64,000 bases of DNA, from positions 1,178,001 through 1,242,000 of the forward strand of contig NZ_CP150233.1 in the NCBI RefSeq assembly GCF_037974265.1, in the 5' to 3' direction. The notes beneath the pieces are model-generated. The model worked only from the letters and a program-made list of their open reading frames with translations, ran no database searches and was not told where the DNA came from. Positions 26,374 to 35,340 of the stretch are shown here, piece after piece (position 1 is the first letter of the stretch; each line of letters opens with the position of its first letter). This DNA comes from Paenibacillus sp. FSL R5-0623. Lineage in GTDB: Bacteria > Bacillota > Bacilli > Paenibacillales > Paenibacillaceae. The translations under genes and the position numbers were made by a program.

Positions 26374-27375
26374 ATGACAGAAGTAGTGGGACGGGACAAA
26401 GTACGCTGGGGCATTATGGGCACGGGATGGATTGCATCCCAGTTCGCAAGGGATCTGGAGCATGCGGGGAACGCAGTGAAAGCAGCGGTAGGTTCACGGA
26501 CAGCGGGAAGTGCGGAGAAGTTTGCAGCTGAATATGGTTTTGCACGCGCTTACGGTTCTTATGAAGAGATGCTGCAAGATCCAGAGGTAGATATTATCTA
26601 TGTGGCAACACCTCATCCTGTGCATAAGGAGAATGTAATGGCTTGTCTGGAGGCAGGCAAGGCGGTGCTCTGTGAAAAGCCATTTACGATGAATGCGCGT
26701 CAGTTGGAGCAACTGGTGGAGACGGCACGGGAGCGTAACCTTTTCCTGATGGAAGGGATGTGGACACGCTTTTTGTCACCGATCGCTCAAGCCAGAGCAT
26801 GGATAGCAGAAGGACGAATCGGTGAAGTACGTTTGCTTCAGGCAGACTTTGGATTCCGTGTCGGCTGGGAGCCGGAAGGAAGGTTGCTTAATCCGGATCT
26901 GGGTGGGGGCGCATTGTTGGATGCGGGGGTGTACCCCATTTCTTTTGCTTCGATGATCTTTGGTGAACAGCCCCAGCATGTCTGGAGTACGGCCAATATC
27001 GGTGAGACGGGTGTGGACGAGCAGTTTTCCGTGTTGTTGTCTTATTCCGAGGGACGTTCTGCATCACTGAGTGCTGCCATTCGTCTGAACCTTAGCAATG
27101 AAGCGGTCATATACGGTACGGAAGGAAAGATTCGTCTTCCTTTATTCCTGGCGGGCAAAGAAGCCTATCTGCATGTGAATGGTCAGGATGAACCTGAGAA
27201 GTTCACCGATGATCGAACATGTATTGGTTATGCTTTTGAGGCAGAGGAAGCGGGACGTTGTATCCTCGAAGGTCGGACGGAGAGCAACACCATTAAACTG
27301 GACGAATCCCTGGAAATCATGAAGCTGATGGACACAATTCGGGGCCAGTGGGGATTACGTTACAAATCGGAGTAA
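26374..27375 (+). CDS. Gfo/Idh/MocA-family oxidoreductase
   Basis: The 333-residue protein has an N-terminal NAD(P)-binding fold (WGIMGTGWIASQFARDL), the EKP motif in AVLCEKPFTMNARQ, and a C-terminal substrate domain with GGGALLDAGVYPISFA. Such enzymes oxidise or reduce sugars and cyclitols in the cytoplasm. The start follows GGGAGGCTTTAAAT. Substrate cannot be inferred. The pcp gene follows after 20 bases, so the two may share a transcript. Confidence 0.92.
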   Translation: MTEVVGRDKVRWGIMGTGWIASQFARDLEHAGNAVKAAVGSRTAGSAEKFAAEYGFARAYGSYEEMLQDPEVDIIYVATPHPVHKENVMACLEAGKAVLCEKPFTMNARQLEQLVETARERNLFLMEGMWTRFLSPIAQARAWIAEGRIGEVRLLQADFGFRVGWEPEGRLLNPDLGGGALLDAGVYPISFASMIFGEQPQHVWSTANIGETGVDEQFSVLLSYSEGRSASLSAAIRLNLSNEAVIYGTEGKIRLPLFLAGKEAYLHVNGQDEPEKFTDDRTCIGYAFEAEEAGRCILEGRTESNTIKLDESLEIMKLMDTIRGQWGLRYKSE

Positions 27376-27395
27376 CAGACAGGAGCTGACGTGTG

Positions 27396-28019
27396 ATGGT
27401 GAAGATTCTGATATCCGGGTTTGAACCTTTTGGCGGGGATGCGGTGAATCCGACGGGGGCGTTAATGGAAGCTCTTGCAAACGAAGTGATCGAGGGTGCT
27501 GAGCTAAAAACAGTACTGTTGCCCGTGCACTTTGATGAATGTGCAGACCTGCTGATCGCAGAGATGGAAGCCTATCGGCCAGATGTCGTCATCGCCTGTG
27601 GGCTGGCCAAGGGCAGAACGTCCATCACACCGGAGCGGATCGCCGTGAATGTCAAAGACATTCCGCCTGGATCCTATGCGGATAACCAGGGACAACGTCC
27701 TGTGGACGAGCCAATTGTAGATGGCAGCCCAGATGGATTGTTCTCCACCTTGCCCATACGTGCCATGGTGAATGACATGTCCGCAGCAGGTATTCCTGCT
27801 ACCGTGTCCAATACAGCAGGTACATATATCTGCAACAATACAATGTACCGGGTGCTGGATTACATTCGAGTAGGGCAACTTCCGATCCGTGCCGGCTTTG
27901 TACACTTTCCCGCTTCAACAGAGATGGCTGTGTTGCAGCCTTCCGTTCCGTCTCTGCCTATTCCCATGATGCTGGATGCGCTGCGGATCATGATCCGCAC
28001 GGTTGTGGCTGATTCGTAG
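27396..28019 (+). CDS. pcp: Pyrrolidone-carboxylate peptidase
   Basis: The 207-residue protein opens with KILISGFEPFGGDAVNPT, typical of Pcp. The expected cysteine-peptidase triad is visible: Glu in SITPERIAVN, Cys in SNTAGTYICNN and His in GFVHFP. It removes N-terminal pyroglutamate from peptides. GTG at 27393 is an alternative start; AGGAG lies upstream of both. Length equals the family norm. Confidence 0.95.
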   Translation: MVKILISGFEPFGGDAVNPTGALMEALANEVIEGAELKTVLLPVHFDECADLLIAEMEAYRPDVVIACGLAKGRTSITPERIAVNVKDIPPGSYADNQGQRPVDEPIVDGSPDGLFSTLPIRAMVNDMSAAGIPATVSNTAGTYICNNTMYRVLDYIRVGQLPIRAGFVHFPASTEMAVLQPSVPSLPIPMMLDALRIMIRTVVADS

Positions 28020-28245
28020 GGGATGGTTGCGATCGTTCGGCTGCGGTTGCAGGAGAACGTAGGCGAGGGTTAGATTCGTAGACCGCAGTTGTGAGAGGGA
28101 GAGCAGTGGGTTGGGATGATGGAGTACAGTAGGGTTCAAGATGACGTGGAGAGCGCGGAGTTGCATGGGTTTCTTTCCGCTTCGATCTTGGGTTGAGTAG
28201 CGTGATAGATATGACTATAAATATGAAGTTGAATATAGAGTGAAG

Positions 28246-28293
28246 AAAGAGCTGTCCCACCGTCATAAGTCTGACGTTAGGGAACAGCTCTTT
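28246..28293. terminator. Terminator after pcp
   Basis: AAAGAGCTGT-CCC pairs with GG-AACAGCTCTTT, with an inner CGTCA/TGACG. It is followed by CTATTTCGTG. The 226 bases between the pcp stop and this hairpin are unusually G-rich on the plus strand and hold no credible gene. Confidence 0.7.
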
Positions 28294-28400
28294 CTATTTC
28301 GTGTGTCATGTGTAGTGTAGTCCAACATGGTTAGTGAGGTTACTAGTTTGCATCAGTTATCTTGATGAAAGTTTTTTGCCAAGTTAAAAATTAGACTCTA

Positions 28401-28456
28401 AAACCGCAAACCGCAAACAACAAACCGCAAACAACAAACCCGAAACCCGAAACCCG
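28401..28456 (+). repeat. Heptamer tandem repeat (8 units)
   Basis: Eight contiguous 7-bp units run without interruption: AAACCGC twice, AAACAAC, AAACCGC, AAACAAC, then AAACCCG three times. All units start AAAC. It lies in the gene-free zone 28294-28881 and does not code. Confidence 0.85.
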
Positions 28457-28661
28457 GTAAGGCTTATACAACTTTTGCTGGAAAGTAGGGATTAGCAAAA
28501 TCGGTAAGGGGAGTTTAAAAGTCGGACTCCGATTCGTGACCCTCCTGAATACGACCTATACTGATCCTAAGTAACCAAGCTCTAAAAAAAACAAAACTCA
28601 AGGATACCGCAATCACCCTGGCTAGCTAAGAGGTTTCTAGCCCCGAATCACTACGTAGTAA

Positions 28662-28860
28662 TCTAACGAATCGAGCACACGTTATTTGCCGAAAATCCGC
28701 ACATACCAATTTCTAACGAACCGAAGAAGGGGTATTGTGTGGAATGAAGCGAGTTTGTCGGTGATATGAACGAATTTTAGCCGAATACGGTGTCTGAGAT
28801 TCTTTAGAATTCTCATACCACGTTATTCGGCTAAATAAGGTGCGCTGGGTTCTTTAGATA
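28662..28860. repeat. Degenerate 50-bp repeat units with long hairpin
   Basis: TCTAACGAA occurs at 28662 and 28712, exactly 50 bp apart, and TCTTTAGA at 28801 and 28851, again 50 bp apart. Units at 28662 and 28801 share CACGTTATT..G..(A)AAAT at the same offset. In addition TTTTAGCCGAATA (about 28775-28787) pairs with TTATTCGGCTAAA (about 28823-28835), giving a long hairpin downstream of mqnD on the minus strand. Confidence 0.55.
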
Positions 28861-28881
28861 TAGAGCGTACAGATATAGATG

Positions 28882-29724
28882 TTAGATTCGCAACAGATCA
28901 AGGTCGAACTCAGGAACGAGTCCTTCTTTCATGGCGCGGCCAAGCAGTGCAGTGATTGCGCCGTAACCATCATCACCCAGGTTGGCGCTGAATTCGTTAA
29001 CATACAGTCCGATATGCTGTGCAGCTACGTGAGGGTCCATTTCTTGAGCATGTTCCATAACGTATGCTCTCGACTCATCCGGGTGCGCCCATGCATATTC
29101 AACCGACGCGCGTGCCCATCCGGCGAGGGCATGAGCATCCATGTTCCGACGTGCGATAATCGCTCCAAGCGGAATCGGAAGGCCTGTGTCGCTTTCCCAC
29201 CAGTTTCCGAGATCCGTCATTAGTTTGAGATCATAGTTCTGGTACGTGAAGCGTGCTTCATGGATGACAAGTCCGGCATCGATCTTGCCGTCTCGCACAG
29301 CAGGCATGATTTGGTCGAATGGCATGACAACAATCTCGCCTACACCGCCCGGAACATTTTGCGCTGCCCACAGACGGAATAATAGATATGCTGTCGAGCG
29401 TTCACTTGGCACAGCAACCCGTCGTCCAGACAGATAGGCTGGTTCGGTCGTGCCATTTGCGGTCAGAACCAGCGGACCACATCCTCTGCCGAGTGCGCCT
29501 CCAGCAGGAAGCAGAGCATAGTCAGATAACACGTATGGCAGTGCTGCATAAGATATTTTCATCACTTCAGGTGTGTCGGGTCCATCGGGATTTGCCGCCA
29601 GACCATTGGTAATATCAATATCAGCATAACGGACATCCAGCTCAGGTGCGCCTGGGATCAACCCGTGCACCCACGCGTGAAAGATAAATGTATCATTTGG
29701 ACAAGGGGAAAATGCAATTTTCAT
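28882..29724 (-). CDS. mqnD: 1,4-dihydroxy-6-naphthoate synthase (MqnD)
   Basis: The 280-residue protein opens MKIAFSPCPNDTFIFHAWVHG, the typical MqnD start, and has a two-lobed binding-protein-like fold. In the futalosine route to menaquinone, MqnD turns cyclic de-hypoxanthine futalosine into 1,4-dihydroxy-6-naphthoate. The start follows GGGAGG and overlaps the stop of mqnB as ATGA, so translation is coupled. The other mqn genes are not in the window. Confidence 0.92.
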   Translation of the reverse strand: MKIAFSPCPNDTFIFHAWVHGLIPGAPELDVRYADIDITNGLAANPDGPDTPEVMKISYAALPYVLSDYALLPAGGALGRGCGPLVLTANGTTEPAYLSGRRVAVPSERSTAYLLFRLWAAQNVPGGVGEIVVMPFDQIMPAVRDGKIDAGLVIHEARFTYQNYDLKLMTDLGNWWESDTGLPIPLGAIIARRNMDAHALAGWARASVEYAWAHPDESRAYVMEHAQEMDPHVAAQHIGLYVNEFSANLGDDGYGAITALLGRAMKEGLVPEFDLDLLRI

Positions 29725-30626
29725 GATGTAATAACCTCCCGTAAAATGGAACTTGCAGTCTGAAGCGCATCGAGGGCATCCTTGATGCGCCAAGCGTCGC
29801 GGTCGCGTGGACCGACCGCGTTGGATATGGCCCGCAGTTCGAGTGCTGGCACGCCGAACTGCTGGGCAGCTGTTGCCACGCCGAAGCCTTCCATGCCTTC
29901 GGCGGCGGCATCCGGCACGCGGCGTAATAGCTCCGCGGCCGTCTCCGCTGTTCCGGTCGCCGTGGACACGGTGACCGCAGTGCCTCCGCTGACAGCGAGC
30001 CCAGCCCGCTGCAGCTCATGGCGCAGGCGAGCGGCAAGCTCCGCGTCCGCCGCCACAATGGACGAGCCGAATCCGAGCTCGTCCACACGAAGGAAGCCGT
30101 CTGGCGTCTGCGAGCCCAGATCGGCGGCAACCATGGCGTCGGCTACCACGAGGGAGCCGACGTCTGCTCGGCCGGGGAAACCGCCGCCGATGCCGGCACT
30201 GATCACCAGCATGTAGGCTGGTGATCTACCGGTCCCGGCAAGGGGCCCCGGCCTTGAAGATGTGGCAGATGCCTGTGCCACATCGGATGGGCTCGGCGCA
30301 GTGGAACCCTGCGCCAACGCCCTCGTGCTTGCAGCCGCTACGGCATATGCCAATGTAGCGGCTGTTCCTGCTGCGGCCGAGGCTGGGCCAACGCCCGCAG
30401 CGATGACGTCAAATCGTTCCGCGGCCGTATCTCCCAAACCACGGAGGACTGCATCTTTTTCCGCATCAACCGCAGTTACAATTAACACACGTTGTGATGA
30501 ATTTGTTTGAACCGGACTTATATCTGAAGTGTTTATTTCCCCAGTTGAATCCCCGTGGTGTCCACTATTTTCGAATGATGCGTTTGATTTATTATTCTGA
30601 TCTTCATCCTGTCTATGTTCATTCAT
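29721..30626 (-). CDS. mqnB: Futalosine hydrolase (MqnB) with extra segments
   Basis: The 301-residue product is a nucleoside-phosphorylase-fold protein: RVLIVTAVDAEKDAVLRGL, VISAGIGGGFPG and AAEGMEGFGVATAAQQFGVP with the catalytic-region Glu. MqnB splits futalosine into hypoxanthine and de-hypoxanthine futalosine. Two additions are unusual: a 45-residue Asn/Ser/Asp-rich head, and an Ala/Ser/Pro-rich insert (about 97-136) just before the YMLVISAG strand. The coding DNA around 29800-30450 is clearly richer in GC than its neighbours. AAGGAG precedes the start, so the head seems to be translated. Confidence 0.9.
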   Translation of the reverse strand: MNEHRQDEDQNNKSNASFENSGHHGDSTGEINTSDISPVQTNSSQRVLIVTAVDAEKDAVLRGLGDTAAERFDVIAAGVGPASAAAGTAATLAYAVAAASTRALAQGSTAPSPSDVAQASATSSRPGPLAGTGRSPAYMLVISAGIGGGFPGRADVGSLVVADAMVAADLGSQTPDGFLRVDELGFGSSIVAADAELAARLRHELQRAGLAVSGGTAVTVSTATGTAETAAELLRRVPDAAAEGMEGFGVATAAQQFGVPALELRAISNAVGPRDRDAWRIKDALDALQTASSILREVITS

Positions 30627-30662
30627 CTCGGATTCTCCTTATGAGGTATTAGAGGCGTAGCA

Positions 30663-30764
30663 TATGCCTCCATAGCATCTTTCTTACAACAAGCTTTTAG
30701 CTACACTTCTTTGAGTTATTACTGGCTTGTGTATTTCTGTGTAAATCTATAGTTCAACTTATAT
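30663..30764 (+). repeat. Dispersed 102-bp intergenic repeat, copy B
   Basis: Same length and orientation as 11106-11207; 73 of 102 positions agree without gaps by hand count. It lies upstream of the minus-strand mqnB gene. It has no reading frame. Confidence 0.7.
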
Positions 30765-30818
30765 AAATCGAATTCGGGCATATATTTGTCCACTACAAAA
30801 GGACATTTATCTTAATTT

Positions 30819-30984
30819 TGTCTTTCAAAGAGTGGACACTTTTTCTAAAAAGATACTATATCCATTCAGGAAAATGAAACACTACATATAGATTTTTTTA
30901 GATATAAAAGAAAAAAAATGATCTATATATAGAATATCAATTCTGGAGTACTTTCTCATGTCCATGTCCACCCTTTGAAAGACA
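30819..30984. repeat. 20-bp inverted repeats flanking 126 bp
   Basis: TGTCTTTCAAAGAGTGGACA (30819-30838) and its reverse complement with one change (30965-30984) enclose 126 bp of AT-rich, non-coding DNA. A smaller TGTCC/GGACA hairpin lies just outside at 30787-30805. The layout resembles the ends of a miniature transposable element, though no target duplication was found by eye. Confidence 0.55.
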
Positions 30985-31645
30985 TATCTACAATATGTAT
31001 GCTTAGTGCGGACATCACGAGTTGGCACTCCAAACGAACAGATAAACGATTAAAAAGGCTGAAGACTGCCCCAATCCAATCAACGCTAATCATATATCGA
31101 CCTTCGGATGTTAGACCAACAAACCAAACGAATAACGGGTCCAGTCTACACTCTACCACTACATAATAGCTCATTTGTGCAAACCCGAATTTAAAGCAAA
31201 TACACAGTTTTGCTAACTCTGATATAGCTGCCCACTTTACGGCCTACCGTTTGTGCAGACAATAGGTCTATAACGCAACACAACGCATCTAACACATAAC
31301 AGACCGAACAACCAATCAAATTAAACGCGTACAAAAAAGTAACAAAGATACAGTGATTATCGAACAATATTCCATCTCCATCATAACGGAAGGAGAAAGA
31401 CCTGAACAACCTTTGCATGTAATTCTGTCAAAAGCGGTCAAGCTAAGATTTTGGGTAGCCGTATCACTTCGAGTAGCCACATCGCTTCAGATAGCGGTTG
31501 TGCTTCACTTCATGTGAACGCTACCCTGATCGAGCCCCAACGTAAGACAGAATGAACTGCTTTCCTAAATTATATATGTCATTTAAACCATATAACCTTT
31601 CTTTATTAACGTACTCCCAATAAAACAAGAAGTCAAAGTCAACGG
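30985..31645. other. Gene-poor region upstream of the GntR/ABC module
   Basis: No convincing gene is seen in these 660 bases. On the minus strand near 31370-31410 the frame reads FRSFSFRYDGDGILFDN, which resembles the start of an ABC ATPase domain (compare FRDVSFRYDGDHAL in the exporter at 15386-17170). The similarity then ends, so it may be a decayed fragment or chance. Confidence 0.3.
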
Positions 31646-31689
31646 TTGACAATCTGATTTAACTGTATTAATAATAGTAGTACAGTTAA
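31646..31689 (+). promoter_or_regulatory. Promoter and operator of the first GntR/ABC module
   Basis: -35 TTGACA (31646-31651), a 17-bp spacer and -10 TAATAA (31669-31674). An inverted repeat TTAACTGTA (31659-31667)/TACAGTTAA (31681-31689) spans the -10, as expected for a YtrA-type GntR operator. Confidence 0.6.
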
Positions 31690-31827
31690 TACACCTAAGG
31701 GTTGAATACGTACAGCTGTAGAACTTAGGTAATGCCTTTTTACACCCAGATAACTACACATACACCTCAGATAAAGTCATTTAAGACCCATAGGTTATTT
31801 CACACATTTACAGAAAGGAGGTGCGGG

Positions 31828-32217
31828 ATGTTCGAATTAGATGTACGCAGCCGTAAGGCGATCTACGAGCAACTAGTGGACAAAGTCAAAGAAATGATCG
31901 TATACGGTATTCTAAAGCCCGACGAGCAGCTTCCTTCCGTTCGTGCGTTATCCACGCAGCTGACCGTGAATCCAAATACGATTCAGAAAGCGTATCGTGA
32001 GCTTGAACGTGAAGGTTACATTTATTCTTTGCAGGGAAAAGGGAGCTTCGTATCATCGTCAGTGGAACATCCGAATGAAGCCATGAGAGATGAGATCAGA
32101 GAGTCTCTGGTGAAGTTGATTGCAGAAGCTTCGTATTCCGGTTTGAGCAAAGCGGATATGACGCTTTTGTTTGAGGAAGCGATGGCCCGTATAGAGAAGG
32201 AGGAGCCTCATGATTGA
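31828..32217 (+). CDS. GntR-family regulator (YtrA subfamily)
   Basis: The 129-residue protein has an N-terminal winged helix (IYEQLVDKVKEMIVYGILKPDEQLPSVRALSTQLTVNPNTIQKAYRELE) and only a short C-terminal helical tail. This is the YtrA subfamily, which typically represses a linked ABC transporter. The start follows AAAGGAGGTGCGGG. It overlaps the ATPase gene by eight bases. The effector is unknown; cell-wall stress is common for the group. Confidence 0.93.
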   Translation: MFELDVRSRKAIYEQLVDKVKEMIVYGILKPDEQLPSVRALSTQLTVNPNTIQKAYRELEREGYIYSLQGKGSFVSSSVEHPNEAMRDEIRESLVKLIAEASYSGLSKADMTLLFEEAMARIEKEEPHD

Positions 32218-33112
32218 GCTGAATCAAGTCGTCAAAGCGTTTGAACAGGAAAAGGCAGTGGATGGCGTAACGATGCACATACATAAGGGGTCGATCTATG
32301 GTTTGCTCGGTTCCAACGGGGCAGGCAAGACATCGTTGCTCAAAATGATGGCTGGCATTTACCGTCAGGACAGCGGGACTGTTCGTATCGAAGATAATGA
32401 GATTTATGAAAATATGGATCTCAAAGGCCGCACCATTTTTATGGCAGATTCGCCCTACTTTTTCCCGCAATCTTCAATAACTCAGATGGCTGCATTTTAT
32501 CGTTCGGTATATCCGCGCTGGAATGAGGAACGGTTCAAACAACTGGCTACCGTGTTCAAACTGGATGTGAAACGCAAGTTACATCGCATGTCCAAAGGCA
32601 TGCGCCGTCAGGCAGCCGTATGGCTGGGACTTAGCTGTATGCCTGAAGTGCTGCTGATGGATGAGCCGATTGACGGCCTTGACCCGGTCATGCGCCAGCA
32701 GATCAAAAACTTGCTGTTCCAGGAAGCAGCTGAGCGTCAAGTAACCATTGTTATTTCGTCTCACAATTTACGTGAGATCGAAGATCTGTGTGACCATGTG
32801 GCGATTATGCACAAAGGCCGAATTATTGTAGAGAAGGATCTCGATGATCTGAAGGCCGATACGCATAAAATCCAGGTCGCTTTCCGCCACCCGGACCATG
32901 CCAAAGCCATGGATGAGCAGATTGATATTTTGCATGAAGAGAAACGGGGAAGTGTGTCCCTGTACATTGTCAAAGGCAACCGACAACAGGTAACGGATCA
33001 ATTCCGTATACATGATCCGTATCTGCTGGATGTACTGCCTTTGACGCTCGAAGAAATCTTTATCTATGAAATGGAGGACGCAGGGTATGATATTCAACCG
33101 ATTGTTCTGTAA
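32210..33112 (+). CDS. ABC transporter ATPase (GntR-linked)
   Basis: The 300-residue protein has Walker A GSNGAGKTS, Walker B VLLMDEPIDGLDP and switch His in VISSHNLREIE. The signature region reads MSKGMRRQ in place of LSGGQ, as in YtrB/BcrA-type ATPases. A C-terminal accessory part of about 90 residues follows. It works with the membrane protein encoded next, whose start lies inside its end (26-base overlap). Confidence 0.92.
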   Translation: MIELNQVVKAFEQEKAVDGVTMHIHKGSIYGLLGSNGAGKTSLLKMMAGIYRQDSGTVRIEDNEIYENMDLKGRTIFMADSPYFFPQSSITQMAAFYRSVYPRWNEERFKQLATVFKLDVKRKLHRMSKGMRRQAAVWLGLSCMPEVLLMDEPIDGLDPVMRQQIKNLLFQEAAERQVTIVISSHNLREIEDLCDHVAIMHKGRIIVEKDLDDLKADTHKIQVAFRHPDHAKAMDEQIDILHEEKRGSVSLYIVKGNRQQVTDQFRIHDPYLLDVLPLTLEEIFIYEMEDAGYDIQPIVL

Positions 33113-35114
33113 CCGGGGCATCCTGATCCAAAATTTCAGACAGCATGGATGGATAGGCATCTTATATCTCATCACATTGTTGTTCTCACTTCCGTTATAT
33201 ATCGCTACCGAGTACAGGGACGTGCCACAACAGATTACAAGTTTGTTTCAGGCCAATGGTGAAGTGCAGATTTTGTTCGCTATCACACTGCCGGTAGCTG
33301 CGGGTATCTTTCTTTTCCGCTATGTTCAATCCGGTGCACCTTCGGATCTTTTCCATAGTTTGCCGTTACGTCGTAAACATCTGTTAACGGTGAATCTGTT
33401 GACCGGATTTGCCATGATCCTGCTTCCAATCTGGATTACAACTGCAATTACCGGCTGGGTATGGGCGGTACTGGATCAACCTGCGTTTCTGTTCGATGGC
33501 AGTACAATCTGGATGTGGGGCTTGAGCATGAGTATCTACTCGCTGTTTATGTTCATGCTAACTGTGGCGGTCGGCATGTGTATTGGTCAATCTGTATTGC
33601 AGGGACTCACCGTGTACGCGCTCGTCTTGTTACCTGTTGTCGTGTGGTTCATTATGTCACTTCATTTCCAGCATTATTTGCTCGGATATGCTTTTGAAGA
33701 AGTGGGCTTTAATGCGGAGAAACTCTCACTTGTCCTGCGTGTGGGTTCGATCAGTAACCTCCCTGTAATCCGTCAGGAGTTAATTATCTATGCGATATTT
33801 GCAATCCTGTTTATTCCTCTAACCTATGTACTTTATGCGAAGAGACAGGTTGAATCTGCTACTCAAGCAGTTACGTTTAAGCTTATAAAACCTATATTCC
33901 GCTTTGGATTGATGTTTACATTAGTTCTGATTGGCGGAGGTTACTTTACAATGATTGCTCCAAGAGGATCAGCTGGATGGGGAATCTTCGGATATATCCT
34001 CGGCGGAATTGTAGGTTATATCGTTGCCGAGATGATTATTCGCAAAACATGGCTGATCTGGAGCAGCAGGCTGCTACCCAAGCTGATTCTATATGGTATC
34101 ATCGCTGGTCTGATACTGTACGTACCTATTGCCGACTGGAATGGATACGCCGCACGAGTGCCTGAAATGAGCAAGGTGAACAGCATCAAGCTTGGTGGGG
34201 AGAGTTATACGTACAGTAACGGTGTCAGGCAGAAAAAGGACGATACTCACCTCTATTCTAATGATCCGGAATACGTGGAGGCAGTTATCGCTCTTCATCA
34301 AAAAATTGTGGATTCCGATCTTCCTTTACTGGATGATCCGATTAATACAGGTATGCGTAATGATGAGTCTATATTAATTAACTACAAGCTGGATAACGGC
34401 AAAGTGATGAAACGGAAATACTACATTCCAGAAGCCGAATTCCATCAGGAATTAATGGCTCTAAAACAATCCCAGGATTACAAAAGAGTCGCCTTTGAAA
34501 CGTATAAGCTGGATGAAGATGCGTTAAGTTTCGGCATTCGCTCTGCCATAAGTTCATACCGGAAGGTTTATATTAGCAATCCGGAGCAAGTCCGTGAGTT
34601 CAAAGCATTGTTGAAACAGGACATTTTGGATCAGACCTATGAAGAACAGCGCTCCCCGTGGCAGTCGTTTGCCTACGCGGAGATGAATCAGGATTCGTCT
34701 TCCAAAGAGCCATTTCAACCGAAGGAGATGTGGAACTTTGAGATCAAACCTAGCTATGATCGGGTATTGGTTTGGCTGAAGGAGAACAAATTATACGACC
34801 AGTTGCTTGTCCAGGCAGACGAGATTGTCTCCGCACAGTTTGCGAAGCAGGAGATTAACAGTCCAGGTTCGCTTCAGTGGGCGACTCCGCAGCCAGAATA
34901 TATCGATGGAAATCTAAGTGGTAACAAACAGATAGCGACTAAAAACAAAGAAATCATTAGTGATTTGCTCAAACGTCAACGGTCTGGTTATCTAACAGAG
35001 AAAGATACCATCTATCAGATCAAGTTGAATGTAACTCGTGGCGAGAACATCTATATGATGCTGAAAGAAGAGGATCTGACCGAGGAAATGAAAGCTATTT
35101 TGGTCAATCAATAA
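33087..35114 (+). CDS. ABC-2 type permease with large C-terminal soluble domain
   Basis: The 675-residue protein has about nine membrane segments in residues 1-360 (for instance GWIGILYLITLLFSLPLYIA and FRFGLMFTLVLIGGGYFTMI). A hydrophilic domain of over 300 residues follows, rich in charged and aromatic residues and probably outside the membrane. The ATG after GGAGGACGCAGGGT was chosen over an ATG seven codons upstream. This two-part layout occurs in Paenibacillus permeases next to YtrA-type regulators. The function is likely export or antibiotic sensing; the substrate is unknown. Confidence 0.85.
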   Translation: MIFNRLFCNRGILIQNFRQHGWIGILYLITLLFSLPLYIATEYRDVPQQITSLFQANGEVQILFAITLPVAAGIFLFRYVQSGAPSDLFHSLPLRRKHLLTVNLLTGFAMILLPIWITTAITGWVWAVLDQPAFLFDGSTIWMWGLSMSIYSLFMFMLTVAVGMCIGQSVLQGLTVYALVLLPVVVWFIMSLHFQHYLLGYAFEEVGFNAEKLSLVLRVGSISNLPVIRQELIIYAIFAILFIPLTYVLYAKRQVESATQAVTFKLIKPIFRFGLMFTLVLIGGGYFTMIAPRGSAGWGIFGYILGGIVGYIVAEMIIRKTWLIWSSRLLPKLILYGIIAGLILYVPIADWNGYAARVPEMSKVNSIKLGGESYTYSNGVRQKKDDTHLYSNDPEYVEAVIALHQKIVDSDLPLLDDPINTGMRNDESILINYKLDNGKVMKRKYYIPEAEFHQELMALKQSQDYKRVAFETYKLDEDALSFGIRSAISSYRKVYISNPEQVREFKALLKQDILDQTYEEQRSPWQSFAYAEMNQDSSSKEPFQPKEMWNFEIKPSYDRVLVWLKENKLYDQLLVQADEIVSAQFAKQEINSPGSLQWATPQPEYIDGNLSGNKQIATKNKEIISDLLKRQRSGYLTEKDTIYQIKLNVTRGENIYMMLKEEDLTEEMKAILVNQ

Positions 35115-35293
35115 GCTGGGCTGTATCAGTTGTTAACTATAAGTGGGAAGGGTTCTCCCGTTGATCAAAGGTTTGATATTAGTACAGTGAGACCAGTACG
35201 ACTTGACCTGATTCAGCGAATGGAATATATTAGAAAAAGGAAAGGTTCGAGCGACTCGTTCGATCGAATCTCATATGGAACGGCTTATGAGGG

Positions 35294-35340
35294 AAGCACC
35301 CGTAAGAGTAGGCAATTGCCTGACTTGCGGGTGCTTTTTT
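35294..35340 (+). terminator. Terminator of the first GntR/ABC module
   Basis: AAGCACCCGTAAG pairs with CTTGCGGGTGCTT, with an inner AGGCAATTGCCT palindrome and a six-T tail. Confidence 0.85.

Noticed and set aside
28020..28266. Overlapping minus-strand frames after pcp
   Set aside because: His/Pro/Arg-rich low-quality peptides with no start signals; they arise from strand-biased G-rich DNA.
28401..28860. Possible CRISPR array
   Set aside because: The units are either 7-bp tandem repeats or strongly diverged 50-bp units without unique spacers, and no cas gene is present.
30956..31174. 72-codon minus-strand frame in the gene-poor region
   Set aside because: No ribosome binding site, and its end coincides with the inverted repeat; no protein-like motif is seen.
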